Below are positions 7,596-15,424 of a DNA stretch of 19,365 nucleotides, piece by piece. Position 1 is the stretch's first letter, and the number at the start of each line of letters is the position of its first letter. The position numbers and the translations under genes were made by a program. The stretch is from assembly GCA_017481325.1 (NCBI GenBank), contig JAFUPG010000044.1, positions 1 to 19,365 of the forward strand. The letters are read 5' to 3'. The stretch is from Oscillospiraceae bacterium. GTDB taxonomy: Bacteria; Bacillota_A; Clostridia; Oscillospirales; Oscillospiraceae. The notes below the pieces were generated by a model. That model saw nothing but the letters and a program-made list of their open reading frames with translations. It searched no databases and was not told the DNA's origin.

Positions 7596-8589
7596 TTCAA
7601 ATGCACTGATGGTCATTGTTTCGGTGGTGGCAGGTTTCTTGGCGGCACTGATTTTGGGCAAGATTTTTGTGCCCATGCTCCGGGCCCTGAAGGCCGGCCA
7701 GTCCATCCGTGAGGAGGGCCCCAAGTGGCACAACAGCAAGAGCGGTACTCCCACCATGGGCGGCATCGTCTTTATCTGCGCCAGCCTGCTCTGCGCTCTG
7801 ACCGGCCTGCCCGCTCTGCTGAAGACCGGGGATTACTCCCACCTGCTGGTGCTGGGCCTTGCCATCATGTTCGGCCTCATCGGCTTCTACGATGACTTCA
7901 TCAAGGTCAAGAAAAAGAGAAATCTGGGTCTCACCGGCATCCAGAAGCTGCTGCTGCAGATCGCTGCTGCCGCTGTTTTCCTCGTTGCCATGCACTTTAG
8001 CGGCAACCTCAGCTATGAGCTGAAGTTCCCCTTTGTGAAGGAAGCTCTCTGCACCGTGCCTGTGCCGGTGTATCTGGCTGTGGCGGTGTTTATTATCGTG
8101 GGCTGCGTCAATGCGGTGAACATCACTGACGGCATCGACGGCCTTGCCTCCGGTGTCACCACCCCCGTCATGCTCTTCTTCACCCTGGTCTCCATGCTGG
8201 CAAATAAGGCAGGCCTGTCCACCTTCCCCGCCACCCTGACCGGTGCGCTGGCAGGCTTCCTGTTCTATAATTTCTATCCTGCCAAGACCTTTATGGGCGA
8301 CACCGGCTCTCTGTTCCTGGGCGGCGCTGTGGTCGGTCTGGCCTTTGCCCTGAATATGCCTCTGGTGCTGCTCTTCGTGGGTCTTATTTACATCATCGAG
8401 ACCATGTCCGACATTCTCCAGGTGGGCTACTTCAAGCTGACCCACGGCAAGCGCATCTTTAAAATGGCACCCATCCACCACCACTTCGAAATGTGCGGCT
8501 GGTCGGAGATCAAGATCTGGTTCGTCTTTGTTCTGACCACCGTTGCCATGTGCGTCATCGCCTTCTTCGGCGTGCGCATCTGGTTCTGA
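7588..8589 (+). CDS. mraY: Phospho-N-acetylmuramoyl-pentapeptide-transferase MraY
   Basis: 333-residue polytopic membrane enzyme that transfers phospho-MurNAc-pentapeptide from UDP to undecaprenyl phosphate, making lipid I on the inner face of the membrane. Family signatures: SGTPTMGGI (52-60), the metal-binding YDDFIKVKKKRN (101-112, Asp102/Asp103), NAVNITDGIDGLASG (175-189), NFYPAKTFMGDTGS (228-241, Asp238) and MAPIHHHFE (293-301). About ten hydrophobic segments are visible. GGAGGA at 7575-7580 precedes the ATG by 7 nt, inside the end of murF. In the Bacillus-type order murD would follow, but here the next gene is the ftsW homologue after 25 nt. Confidence 0.98.
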   Translation: MFNSNALMVIVSVVAGFLAALILGKIFVPMLRALKAGQSIREEGPKWHNSKSGTPTMGGIVFICASLLCALTGLPALLKTGDYSHLLVLGLAIMFGLIGFYDDFIKVKKKRNLGLTGIQKLLLQIAAAAVFLVAMHFSGNLSYELKFPFVKEALCTVPVPVYLAVAVFIIVGCVNAVNITDGIDGLASGVTTPVMLFFTLVSMLANKAGLSTFPATLTGALAGFLFYNFYPAKTFMGDTGSLFLGGAVVGLAFALNMPLVLLFVGLIYIIETMSDILQVGYFKLTHGKRIFKMAPIHHHFEMCGWSEIKIWFVFVLTTVAMCVIAFFGVRIWF

Positions 8590-8601
8590 TTCTGAAATAT
8601 T

Positions 8602-8607
8602 AGGAGG
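8602..8607 (+). promoter_or_regulatory. Ribosome binding site that fixes the GTG start of ftsW
   Basis: AGGAGG seven bases before the in-frame GTG at 8615. The frame is open further upstream into mraY, but an ATG at 8543 would add a Ser/Cys-rich stretch that is only mraY read in another frame. Confidence 0.75.
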
Positions 8608-8614
8608 TAAGACA

Positions 8615-9766
8615 GTGTCCCATGTGCATGGGGTGAGAAAGCTTTCCAAGGAGAAACCGACCCGAGTTAGAGAAAGCGATCTCGGCATCATGGACCTGCC
8701 TTATCTGCTTTTGACCCTACTTTTGACAGCAGTGGGGCTGCTGGTGCTCTATTCCGCCAGCTATGCCCGTGCCTATTACCTGACGGGAAATCCTGCAGGC
8801 TACTTTATCTCCCAGCTGATCTTTGCGGTGGCAGGTGTGCTGGTCATGCTCCTGGTGAGCCGTGTACCCTACGCCTGGTACCGGAAGTACAGCCTGTGGA
8901 TCTATCTGCTCACCCTTGCCCTTTTGGGGGCGGTGCTGCTCTTCGGCACCAATGTCAACGGAGCTACCCGCTGGATCAACCTGGGCTTCACCCAGTTCCA
9001 GCCCTCGGAGATCGCCAAATTCGCCCTGATTTTGGCCATGGCCTCCCTGATGACCCGATACCGGGAGGATATTAAGTCTCCCAAAACCTTTTTCCTCTGC
9101 GCAGGAGCGCTGCTTCTGATGGCTGCGCTGCTGATCTTAGAGCCCCATTTTTCTGCCACCATTATCATCGCCGCCCTCTGCTTTTGCATGATGCTTATCG
9201 GGGGCATCAACCGGAAATATCTGGGTATCGTGGTGGCTCTGGGCAGTGTGGGGCTGCTGACCATGCTTCTGGCCGGGGGCTACACCTCCGACCGCATCAC
9301 CGCCTGGCTGGACCCCGAGGCAGACCCTCTGGATAAGGGGTTGCAGATCCTGCAGTCGGAATATGCCATCGGCTCCGGCGGTCTTCTGGGGCTGGGCTTC
9401 GGCAAAAGCAGGCAGAAATACCTGTACCTGCCGGAGGAGCATAACGATTATATTTTTGCCATTGCCTGCGAGGAGCTGGGCTTTATTGGCGCTATGGCCA
9501 TTTTGCTGCTCTTCGCTCTGCTGATCCTTCGTGGTTTCTGGATCGCCATCCACGCACGGGATCGCTTCTCCATGCTTCTGGGCGCTGGTCTGACCTGCCT
9601 GCTTGCCCTGCAGGTGATCATCAATGTGGCGGTGGTCACCAATCTGCTCCCCTCCACGGGGATCTCGCTGCCCTTCTTTTCTTCGGGAGGCACGGCGCTG
9701 ATTATGCAATTGGCAGAGTGCGGCATTGTGCTGAACATCTCCAGAAGCATCCAAAGTCGAAATTAA
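8615..9766 (+). CDS. ftsW: SEDS peptidoglycan glycosyltransferase, FtsW/SpoVE type
   Basis: 383-residue polytopic membrane protein of the SEDS family, which polymerises lipid II into glycan strands together with a class B transpeptidase such as the product of 2434-4776. Family marks include NGATRWINLGFTQFQPSEIAKFALI (about 115-139), EEHNDYIFAIACEELGFIG and the C-terminal VTNLLPSTGISLPFFSSGGTALI. About ten hydrophobic helices follow a basic cytoplasmic tail of about 27 residues. A GTG start at 8615 behind AGGAGG is preferred. FtsW and SpoVE cannot be told apart by sequence alone. The position before murG matches Bacillus spoVE, and as the only SEDS gene in the cluster it may serve vegetative division. 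murG starts 13 nt downstream. Confidence 0.95.
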   Translation: MSHVHGVRKLSKEKPTRVRESDLGIMDLPYLLLTLLLTAVGLLVLYSASYARAYYLTGNPAGYFISQLIFAVAGVLVMLLVSRVPYAWYRKYSLWIYLLTLALLGAVLLFGTNVNGATRWINLGFTQFQPSEIAKFALILAMASLMTRYREDIKSPKTFFLCAGALLLMAALLILEPHFSATIIIAALCFCMMLIGGINRKYLGIVVALGSVGLLTMLLAGGYTSDRITAWLDPEADPLDKGLQILQSEYAIGSGGLLGLGFGKSRQKYLYLPEEHNDYIFAIACEELGFIGAMAILLLFALLILRGFWIAIHARDRFSMLLGAGLTCLLALQVIINVAVVTNLLPSTGISLPFFSSGGTALIMQLAECGIVLNISRSIQSRN

Positions 9767-9779
9767 AGGAGCTTTGTCC

Positions 9780-10907
9780 ATGAGAGTCATTTTCACCTGC
9801 GGCGGCACCGGCGGCCATATCAATCCCGCCATCGCTGTGGCCAAGGTCTTAAAAGAAAAACGTCCCGACGCTGAGATCCTCTTTGTAGGTGCGGATGACG
9901 GAATGGAAACAAATCTCGTTCCCAGAGAGGGCTTTGCCATTGAAACGGTGACGATTTCCAACTATTTGCGCAGCCTGAAGCCCTCTGCCATCTGGCATAA
10001 TATCAAGGCTGTCATCACCATCCGCAAGGCGCTGCGCCGTGCCGATCAGATCATTCGGGAGTTCAAGCCTGATGTGATCCTGGGCACCGGCGGCTATGCC
10101 AGCTATCCTATGCTGGCTCGGGGTGCAAAGCTGGGCATCCCCACCGCCCTCCACGAGGCCAATGCCGTCCCCGGTTTGGCTACCAAAATGGTTTGCGACA
10201 AGGTGGATAAAATTCTTGTCAGCTTCGAGGAGAGCCGCAGCGAGTACAAAAATGCCGACCGGGTGATTCCCGTGGGTATGCCTGTTCGGGAGGAATTTGT
10301 CTTCACCAAGCGTGCCGATGCCCGAAAAGAACTGAAGCTGGAAGAAAATGCTCTCTTTATCGTCTCTGCCTGGGGCAGCCTGGGTGCAAGAGAGATGAAC
10401 AAGAAAATGGCCGACTTCATGAAACTGGAGTGCCAAGAGGGGCGCTACCACCACGTCCACGCCACCGGCTCCTTCGGCTGGCGCTGGATGCCCGATCTCA
10501 TGAAGGAAAAGGGCGTGGATCTGGCAAGCCAGAGCAAGGTGGTCATGCAGGAGTATATCTACAATATGCCTACCCTGATGGCGGCAGCGGATGTGTTCAT
10601 CAGCCGAGCCGGCTCCTCCACCCTCAATGAGATCGCCGCCGCAGGCACACCCTGCATCATCGTGCCCTCTCCCAATGTGACCAACAACCATCAGGAGAAA
10701 AACGCACGGATTCTGGAAAAACGGGGCGCTGCCGTGGTGATCCGTGAGAGCGATTGCGACGGCAAGAGTCTCTACGAGGCCGCCAAAGCTCTGGCGGAGG
10801 ACAAGGAAAAATGCCGTGTCATGCGTGAGGCACTGCGGAAGGTAGCCGTCATCGACTCTGCCGAGCGCATCTGCGGCATCATTCTGGACTTGGCACGGAA
10901 AAACTGA
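9780..10907 (+). CDS. murG: UDP-GlcNAc:undecaprenyl-PP-MurNAc-pentapeptide GlcNAc transferase MurG
   Basis: 375-residue GT-B glycosyltransferase at the inner membrane face that adds GlcNAc to lipid I to form lipid II. The N-terminal glycine-rich loop TCGGTGGHINPAIAVA is intact, as are GTGGYASYPMLARGAKLGIPTALHEANAVPG (acceptor side) and ISRAGSSTLNEIAAAGTPCIIVPSPNVTNNHQEKNA (UDP-GlcNAc side). The ATG at 9780 is chosen because AAGGAG at 9766-9771 sits 8 nt away. A TTG two codons earlier has no such spacing. The gap to murA is 44 nt and contains only a weak 7-bp inverted repeat (AATTTGC at 10908 with GCAAATT at 10925). Confidence 0.97.
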   Translation: MRVIFTCGGTGGHINPAIAVAKVLKEKRPDAEILFVGADDGMETNLVPREGFAIETVTISNYLRSLKPSAIWHNIKAVITIRKALRRADQIIREFKPDVILGTGGYASYPMLARGAKLGIPTALHEANAVPGLATKMVCDKVDKILVSFEESRSEYKNADRVIPVGMPVREEFVFTKRADARKELKLEENALFIVSAWGSLGAREMNKKMADFMKLECQEGRYHHVHATGSFGWRWMPDLMKEKGVDLASQSKVVMQEYIYNMPTLMAAADVFISRAGSSTLNEIAAAGTPCIIVPSPNVTNNHQEKNARILEKRGAAVVIRESDCDGKSLYEAAKALAEDKEKCRVMREALRKVAVIDSAERICGIILDLARKN

Positions 10908-10951
10908 AATTTGCATAAGATGAGGCAAATTCTCTCAAGGGAGGTTTGCCT

Positions 10952-12256
10952 ATGGGACAGTATGAGATCATCGGAGGAAGACCCCTGAGAGGGGAGATCC
11001 CCATCCACGGGGCGAAAAACAGCGTTCTGCCCATTCTGGCCGCTACCTTGCTGTGCAAGGGTACTTGCGTGATCGAGGAATGTCCTTACATAGAAGATGT
11101 ATCCGTGGCAACGGAGATCCTGCACCATCTGGGCTGCAGGGTCTGCCGCCGAGGCAGGGAACTGCTGGTAGACAGCAGCAGCGCCTGCCGCAGCCACATT
11201 CCGCCCCGGCTTATGGGGAAAATGCGTGGCGCCATTCTGTTTCTGGGTGCGCTGCTGAGTCGCTTTTCTGAGGCAGAGCTGTCTCATCCCGGCGGCTGCC
11301 CTCTGGGCGAGCGCCCCATTGATCTGCATCTGATGGGTCTGCGTCATCTGGGCGCAAGCTGTAAAGTACTTGATGGCGCTCTGTGCTGCAAAAAAGAACG
11401 CTTTGCAGCCTGCACCATCGCTTTGCCCTTTCCCAGTGTGGGAGCGACGGAAAATCTGATCCTGGCTGCCCTCTCATGTCCCGGGGAGGTGGTGATCTGC
11501 AATGCCGCCAAAGAGCCGGAGATCGGTGATCTGATCGGTTTTCTCAGCGCCTGCGGTGCGGAGATCTACGGTGCAGACAGCTCTGTGCTGCGGATTTGCG
11601 GAGGCAAAGCGCTCCACGGCTGCCATTACCGCCTGATGCCCGATCGTATGGAGGCGGCGACCTATCTGGCCGCCATAGCGGCAACCCGGGGCGAAGTACT
11701 GCTCCGAGGCGCATGCCCCCAACATCTCACCGCCGTAACGGAGGTCTTGAAAAGGGCGGGCTGTGAGATCGGCGGGGGAAAATCGCATATTTATTTGAAA
11801 TGTCAAGAATTAAGAGGGGCCGGTGTGATCCGCACAGCGCCCTACGACGGCTTTCCCACTGATGCCCAGGCTCCCGTGATGGCCGCTATGGCCACGGCCG
11901 TGGGGACAACGGTTTTTGAAGAGACGGTTTTCTCCGACCGGCTGCGCCATGTGCCTGCCCTGAATTCTATGGGGGCGAGGATCAGCGCTGCAAAGCGCTG
12001 CGCCGTAGTACAGGGCGTGAAAACCCTCCATGGGACAGCGGCGGAGGCTACCGATTTGCGAGGAGGCGCCGCCATCGCCATTGCCATGCTGGCGGCGCAG
12101 GGGAGAAGCATTTTGTGGGACAGCGGCCATATCCGCCGTGGCTATGAGAATTTTGAAGTTGTACTGCGTGCCTGCGGTGCGCAGATCCAGTATACAGAAG
12201 GGCAGTCATGCTTATGGACAACAAAGGAAAAAAGCGTAATTCCCCGGCAGCCTTAG
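10952..12256 (+). CDS. murA: UDP-N-acetylglucosamine 1-carboxyvinyltransferase MurA
   Basis: 434-residue enzyme that transfers enolpyruvate from PEP to UDP-GlcNAc, the first committed step of peptidoglycan synthesis. The two-domain EPSP-synthase-like fold is indicated by IHGAKNSVLPILAA near the N-terminus (Lys-Asn substrate contact), the catalytic loop HPGGCPLGERPIDLHLMG with Cys116, FPTDAQAPVMAAMATA, TVFEETVFSDRLRHVPAL and the C-terminal DLRGGAAIAIAMLAAQG. Having Cys rather than Asp in the loop predicts fosfomycin sensitivity at the target level. AAGGGAGG (10937-10944) is 7 nt before the chosen ATG; a TTG at 10946 is rejected. The end of the gene overlaps ftsQ by 49 nt, the largest overlap in the cluster. 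Many Firmicutes have two MurA paralogues; which one this is cannot be told here. Confidence 0.95.
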   Translation: MGQYEIIGGRPLRGEIPIHGAKNSVLPILAATLLCKGTCVIEECPYIEDVSVATEILHHLGCRVCRRGRELLVDSSSACRSHIPPRLMGKMRGAILFLGALLSRFSEAELSHPGGCPLGERPIDLHLMGLRHLGASCKVLDGALCCKKERFAACTIALPFPSVGATENLILAALSCPGEVVICNAAKEPEIGDLIGFLSACGAEIYGADSSVLRICGGKALHGCHYRLMPDRMEAATYLAAIAATRGEVLLRGACPQHLTAVTEVLKRAGCEIGGGKSHIYLKCQELRGAGVIRTAPYDGFPTDAQAPVMAAMATAVGTTVFEETVFSDRLRHVPALNSMGARISAAKRCAVVQGVKTLHGTAAEATDLRGGAAIAIAMLAAQGRSILWDSGHIRRGYENFEVVLRACGAQIQYTEGQSCLWTTKEKSVIPRQP

Positions 12257-13278
12257 AGGCGGAGCGCCGCCGCAAGGAGCGTCTCGCCAGGGAAAAAGAG
12301 CAAAAAACAGAGAGAAAACAGCGCCCCAAGCCCCGTCCTTCGGGGCCTGTGGAAGCGGTACAGGAGCAGGTCTCACGTCCGGAGCCCCGTGCCAAAACCC
12401 CACGCCGGGAGCGGGATTCCCGTGCCGCCCACACGGCGGAACGTCAGCGCAAGGAACGCAAGGAGGACAGTCGCCTGGAGGGTCTGCGGCAAAAGCAGAC
12501 CAAGGAGGCAAAGCAGCGCACCCATCGCCGCTTAGGCCCGGTGTTCTGGCGGCGGCTGCTGATCATCATCGCCGTAGCGGCGGCGGTGATTCTGACACTG
12601 ACTCTGTTCTTCCGGGTCAAGCACGTGGATATCACGGGCAACCGCTACTACAGCCCGGAGGACATCATAGCGGTCTGCGGCGTCAACGAGGGCGATAACC
12701 TCTTAACTCTGTCCCGAGGGGCTGTGGCCGGAAGAATCATGGCCAACTGCGAATTTGTGGATACGGTGCAGGTGAAGCGTGTGCTGCCCAACCGGATCGT
12801 CATCGAACTGACGGAGTACCCCACGGGCTTTGCCATTACCGACACCCTGGGAGATTACTATCTCATGGCCTCCGACGGCACGGTGCTCAAGGCCATCGAG
12901 AGCAAAAATGCCGCCTCTTACATCCAAATTCAGGCTGTACAGATCAAGATCCCCATCCCCGGTGAGGCTGCCGTGCCTGTTGAGGGCGAAGAGGGAACCG
13001 ATACCCAGAGCCAATTCAGCACGCTGCTCACCTTCCTGCAGGAACTGGAGGCAGCCGAGCTGACACGGCAGGTGCGTGCCGTCACGGTGTCCGCCACCAA
13101 TCAGCTGAGCCTGCGCTACGAGGATCGTTTCGAGGTCAGCCTGGGAACCGCCACCAACCTTGCCTACAAGCTGGAGCATCTGAAAATCGTCATTTCGGAG
13201 CAAAAAGAGTACGACACAGGCCACATTGACCTGACCTACAACAGCGGGAAAAAGGCAATTGTCAGCCTGGACGATTAA
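12208..13278 (+). CDS. ftsQ: Cell division protein FtsQ/DivIB
   Basis: 356-residue bitopic protein. A long cytoplasmic tail (about 1-113) is extremely rich in Arg, Lys, Glu and Gln with runs such as RRRKERLAREKEQ. One transmembrane helix follows (about 116-135), then a POTRA domain beginning FRVKHVDITGNRYYSPEDII (about 135-154), with NRIVIELTEYPTGFAI inside the FtsQ-type region and a C-terminal beta domain. DivIB/FtsQ links FtsL/DivIC to the septal synthases. A Gly/Pro/Glu-rich insert with EGEEGTD sits around residues 250-270. The start at 12208 lies inside murA, with AAGGG 5 nt upstream; ATG 12214 is an alternative. Most homologues have much shorter cytoplasmic tails, and this one could bind nucleic acid or lipid head groups, which is speculation. 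Confidence 0.92.
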   Translation: MLMDNKGKKRNSPAALEAERRRKERLAREKEQKTERKQRPKPRPSGPVEAVQEQVSRPEPRAKTPRRERDSRAAHTAERQRKERKEDSRLEGLRQKQTKEAKQRTHRRLGPVFWRRLLIIIAVAAAVILTLTLFFRVKHVDITGNRYYSPEDIIAVCGVNEGDNLLTLSRGAVAGRIMANCEFVDTVQVKRVLPNRIVIELTEYPTGFAITDTLGDYYLMASDGTVLKAIESKNAASYIQIQAVQIKIPIPGEAAVPVEGEEGTDTQSQFSTLLTFLQELEAAELTRQVRAVTVSATNQLSLRYEDRFEVSLGTATNLAYKLEHLKIVISEQKEYDTGHIDLTYNSGKKAIVSLDD

Positions 13279-13325
13279 TTTTTTAGAAAAAATGTAAATA
13301 ATTTTGCTAAAAATGAGAAATTCTA

Positions 13326-13354
13326 TTGACCTAAAGCAATTTTCAAGGTAAAAT
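13326..13354 (+). promoter_or_regulatory. Sigma-A type promoter of ftsZ
   Basis: TTGACC (13326-13331) and TAAAAT (13349-13354) with a 17-nt spacer in the 140-nt AT-rich gap after ftsQ. The predicted leader is about 57 nt. It would let ftsZ be expressed apart from, and more strongly than, the upstream cluster. Confidence 0.75.
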
Positions 13355-13418
13355 AGTACAGGATAAAAACGCATACTATATTCTGTAGTTACTCAGTTAT
13401 ACATAGGAGGAGAGAATA

Positions 13419-14504
<1,086 letters not shown>

Positions 14505-14517
14505 TGAAATCAACAGG

Positions 14518-14550
14518 AAGCTGCCTCAAATCGAGGCAGCTTTCTTTTTT
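14518..14550 (+). terminator. Rho-independent terminator after ftsZ
   Basis: AAGCTGCCTC (14518-14527) pairs perfectly with GAGGCAGCTT (14533-14542) around a five-base loop, followed by TTTCTTTTTT (14541-14550). It closes the dcw transcript 14 nt past the ftsZ stop. Confidence 0.92.
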
Positions 14551-14610
14551 ACGCTTGCCACAGCAAAAAATAGATGTTGATAAATTAGGCTAATGGCTAA
14601 TAGCTAATAA

Positions 14611-14856
14611 CTGAGGTATCGGCTCTGCCGATGGATTTGAAATTGAGTCAAATAGATGTTTATCGAACGGTATGCTTTTGCCCAAATCCACCTTTTCATT
14701 AGAGGGACAGGCTACCGAAAAGTCATGTCATTGCGAGGAGGGCTAAGCCCGACGTGGCAATCCGCTCTCTAAATGTTTCGAATATATGGAATTTAGCATA
14801 AAACGAAAGTTTTTAGGATGCGGATTGCCACGGCCACAAGTGGCCTCGCAATGACA
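14611..14856 (+). repeat. Interspersed palindromic repeat, copy B
   Basis: Plus-oriented copy, matching copy A from GGTATC at about 14616 onward: GATTTGAAA(T/A)TGAGTCAAAT, TAGATGTTTATCGAAC and GACAGGCTACCGAAAAG. The palindromic module is 14726-14856. Its arms TGTCATTGCGAGG (14726) and CCTCGCAATGACA (ending 14856) are exact inverted repeats, and inner arms GTGGCAATCCG and CGGATTGCCAC also pair. Local palindromes sit within the arms at 14740-14750 and 14832-14845. The core TTTCGAATATATGG is shared with the other copies. Confidence 0.85.
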
Positions 14857-15232
14857 TTGCGCATTTGATACCTGATTCATGGCCTGAAAATCCTCCTAAT
14901 ACGGGAGCCTTTGGCTGCATTAAACAGTTCTACAAATTTCTGTTTCTCGAACTGTTTGCTTCCGCCCAAAACCTCATTGCCAATAGAGGCAGAGGCTGCC
15001 GAAATGCCCTGTCATTGCGAGGAGGCATTTATGCCGACGTGGCAATCCCCTCTATAAATGTTTCGAATATATGGGAATTTGGTGCAAAACGGAGATTTTA
15101 AGAATACAGATTGCCACGGCCACAAGTGGCCTCGCAATGACATTGCGTGATTTGAAGCCTTACTCATAGCCTGAAATCCTTTCTAATAAGGAAGGCTTTG
15201 GCTGCGGTAAACTGTTCGACAAATTTCTGTTT
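14663..15232 (+). repeat. Tandem duplication of the repeat, period about 285 bp
   Basis: Unit 1 (14663-14946) and unit 2 (14947-15232) each run from TCGAAC through the palindromic module, a TTTGGCTGC block (14910 and 15197) and an ACAAATTTCTGTTT block. Matching landmarks are offset by 284-287 bp throughout. The units have diverged by many substitutions, so the duplication is not recent or the copies arrived separately at the same place. Confidence 0.75.
14947..15142 (+). repeat. Interspersed palindromic repeat, copy C
   Basis: Closest to copy A: both carry TCGAACTGTTTGCTT, CGCCCAAAACCTCATTGCC and GGCATTTATGCCGACGTGG. The palindromic module spans 15010-15142, with outer arms TGTCATTGCGAGG and CCTCGCAATGACA. 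Local palindromes lie at 15024-15035 (GGCAT-TT-ATGCC) and 15118-15131 (GGCCAC-AA-GTGGCC). Confidence 0.85.
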
Positions 15233-15332
15233 GACGGCATATTTATTCCAATTCCGTGCCGGAGGCACACTTTTGTTTTTGGGCTTTCGCTCTTCGTTTG
15301 GTGCATTGCCGATCATAAGTCCTTATTTTCTC

Positions 15333-15361
15333 TTGACAAAATGATTCTACAAGTATAAAAT
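15333..15361 (+). promoter_or_regulatory. Sigma-A type promoter of the SLH surface-protein gene
   Basis: A consensus TTGACA (15333-15338) and TAAAAT (15356-15361) with a 17-nt spacer. The leader to the ATG at 15425 is about 57 nt. Confidence 0.75.
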
Positions 15362-15424
15362 ATCATTATTCCTTATTTCATCTTACAGCGGAATAACTGC
15401 AGAATCCCGAAAGGAGAATACCTT

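Larger units (their letters stand above)
14551..15332. other. Gene-free region holding repeat copies B and C
   Basis: About 780 nt without a credible gene. Right after the terminator are a short TAATGGCTAATAGCTAATAA run (14591-14610) and a hairpin ATCGGC-TCT-GCCGAT (14618-14632). The rest is the repeat unit in two head-to-tail copies, then about 100 nt of unassigned sequence up to the promoter of the surface-protein gene. The only plus-strand frame of note (14865-15101) runs across repeat sequence and has no ribosome site. Confidence 0.8.

Noticed and set aside
8543..8614. Upstream ATG for ftsW inside mraY
   Set aside because: The added residues are mraY read in another frame; AGGAGG points to GTG 8615.
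14865..15101. 78-codon plus-strand frame in the intergenic region
   Set aside because: It runs through repeat copy C and its lead-in, with no ribosome site or promoter; a chance frame in repeat DNA.
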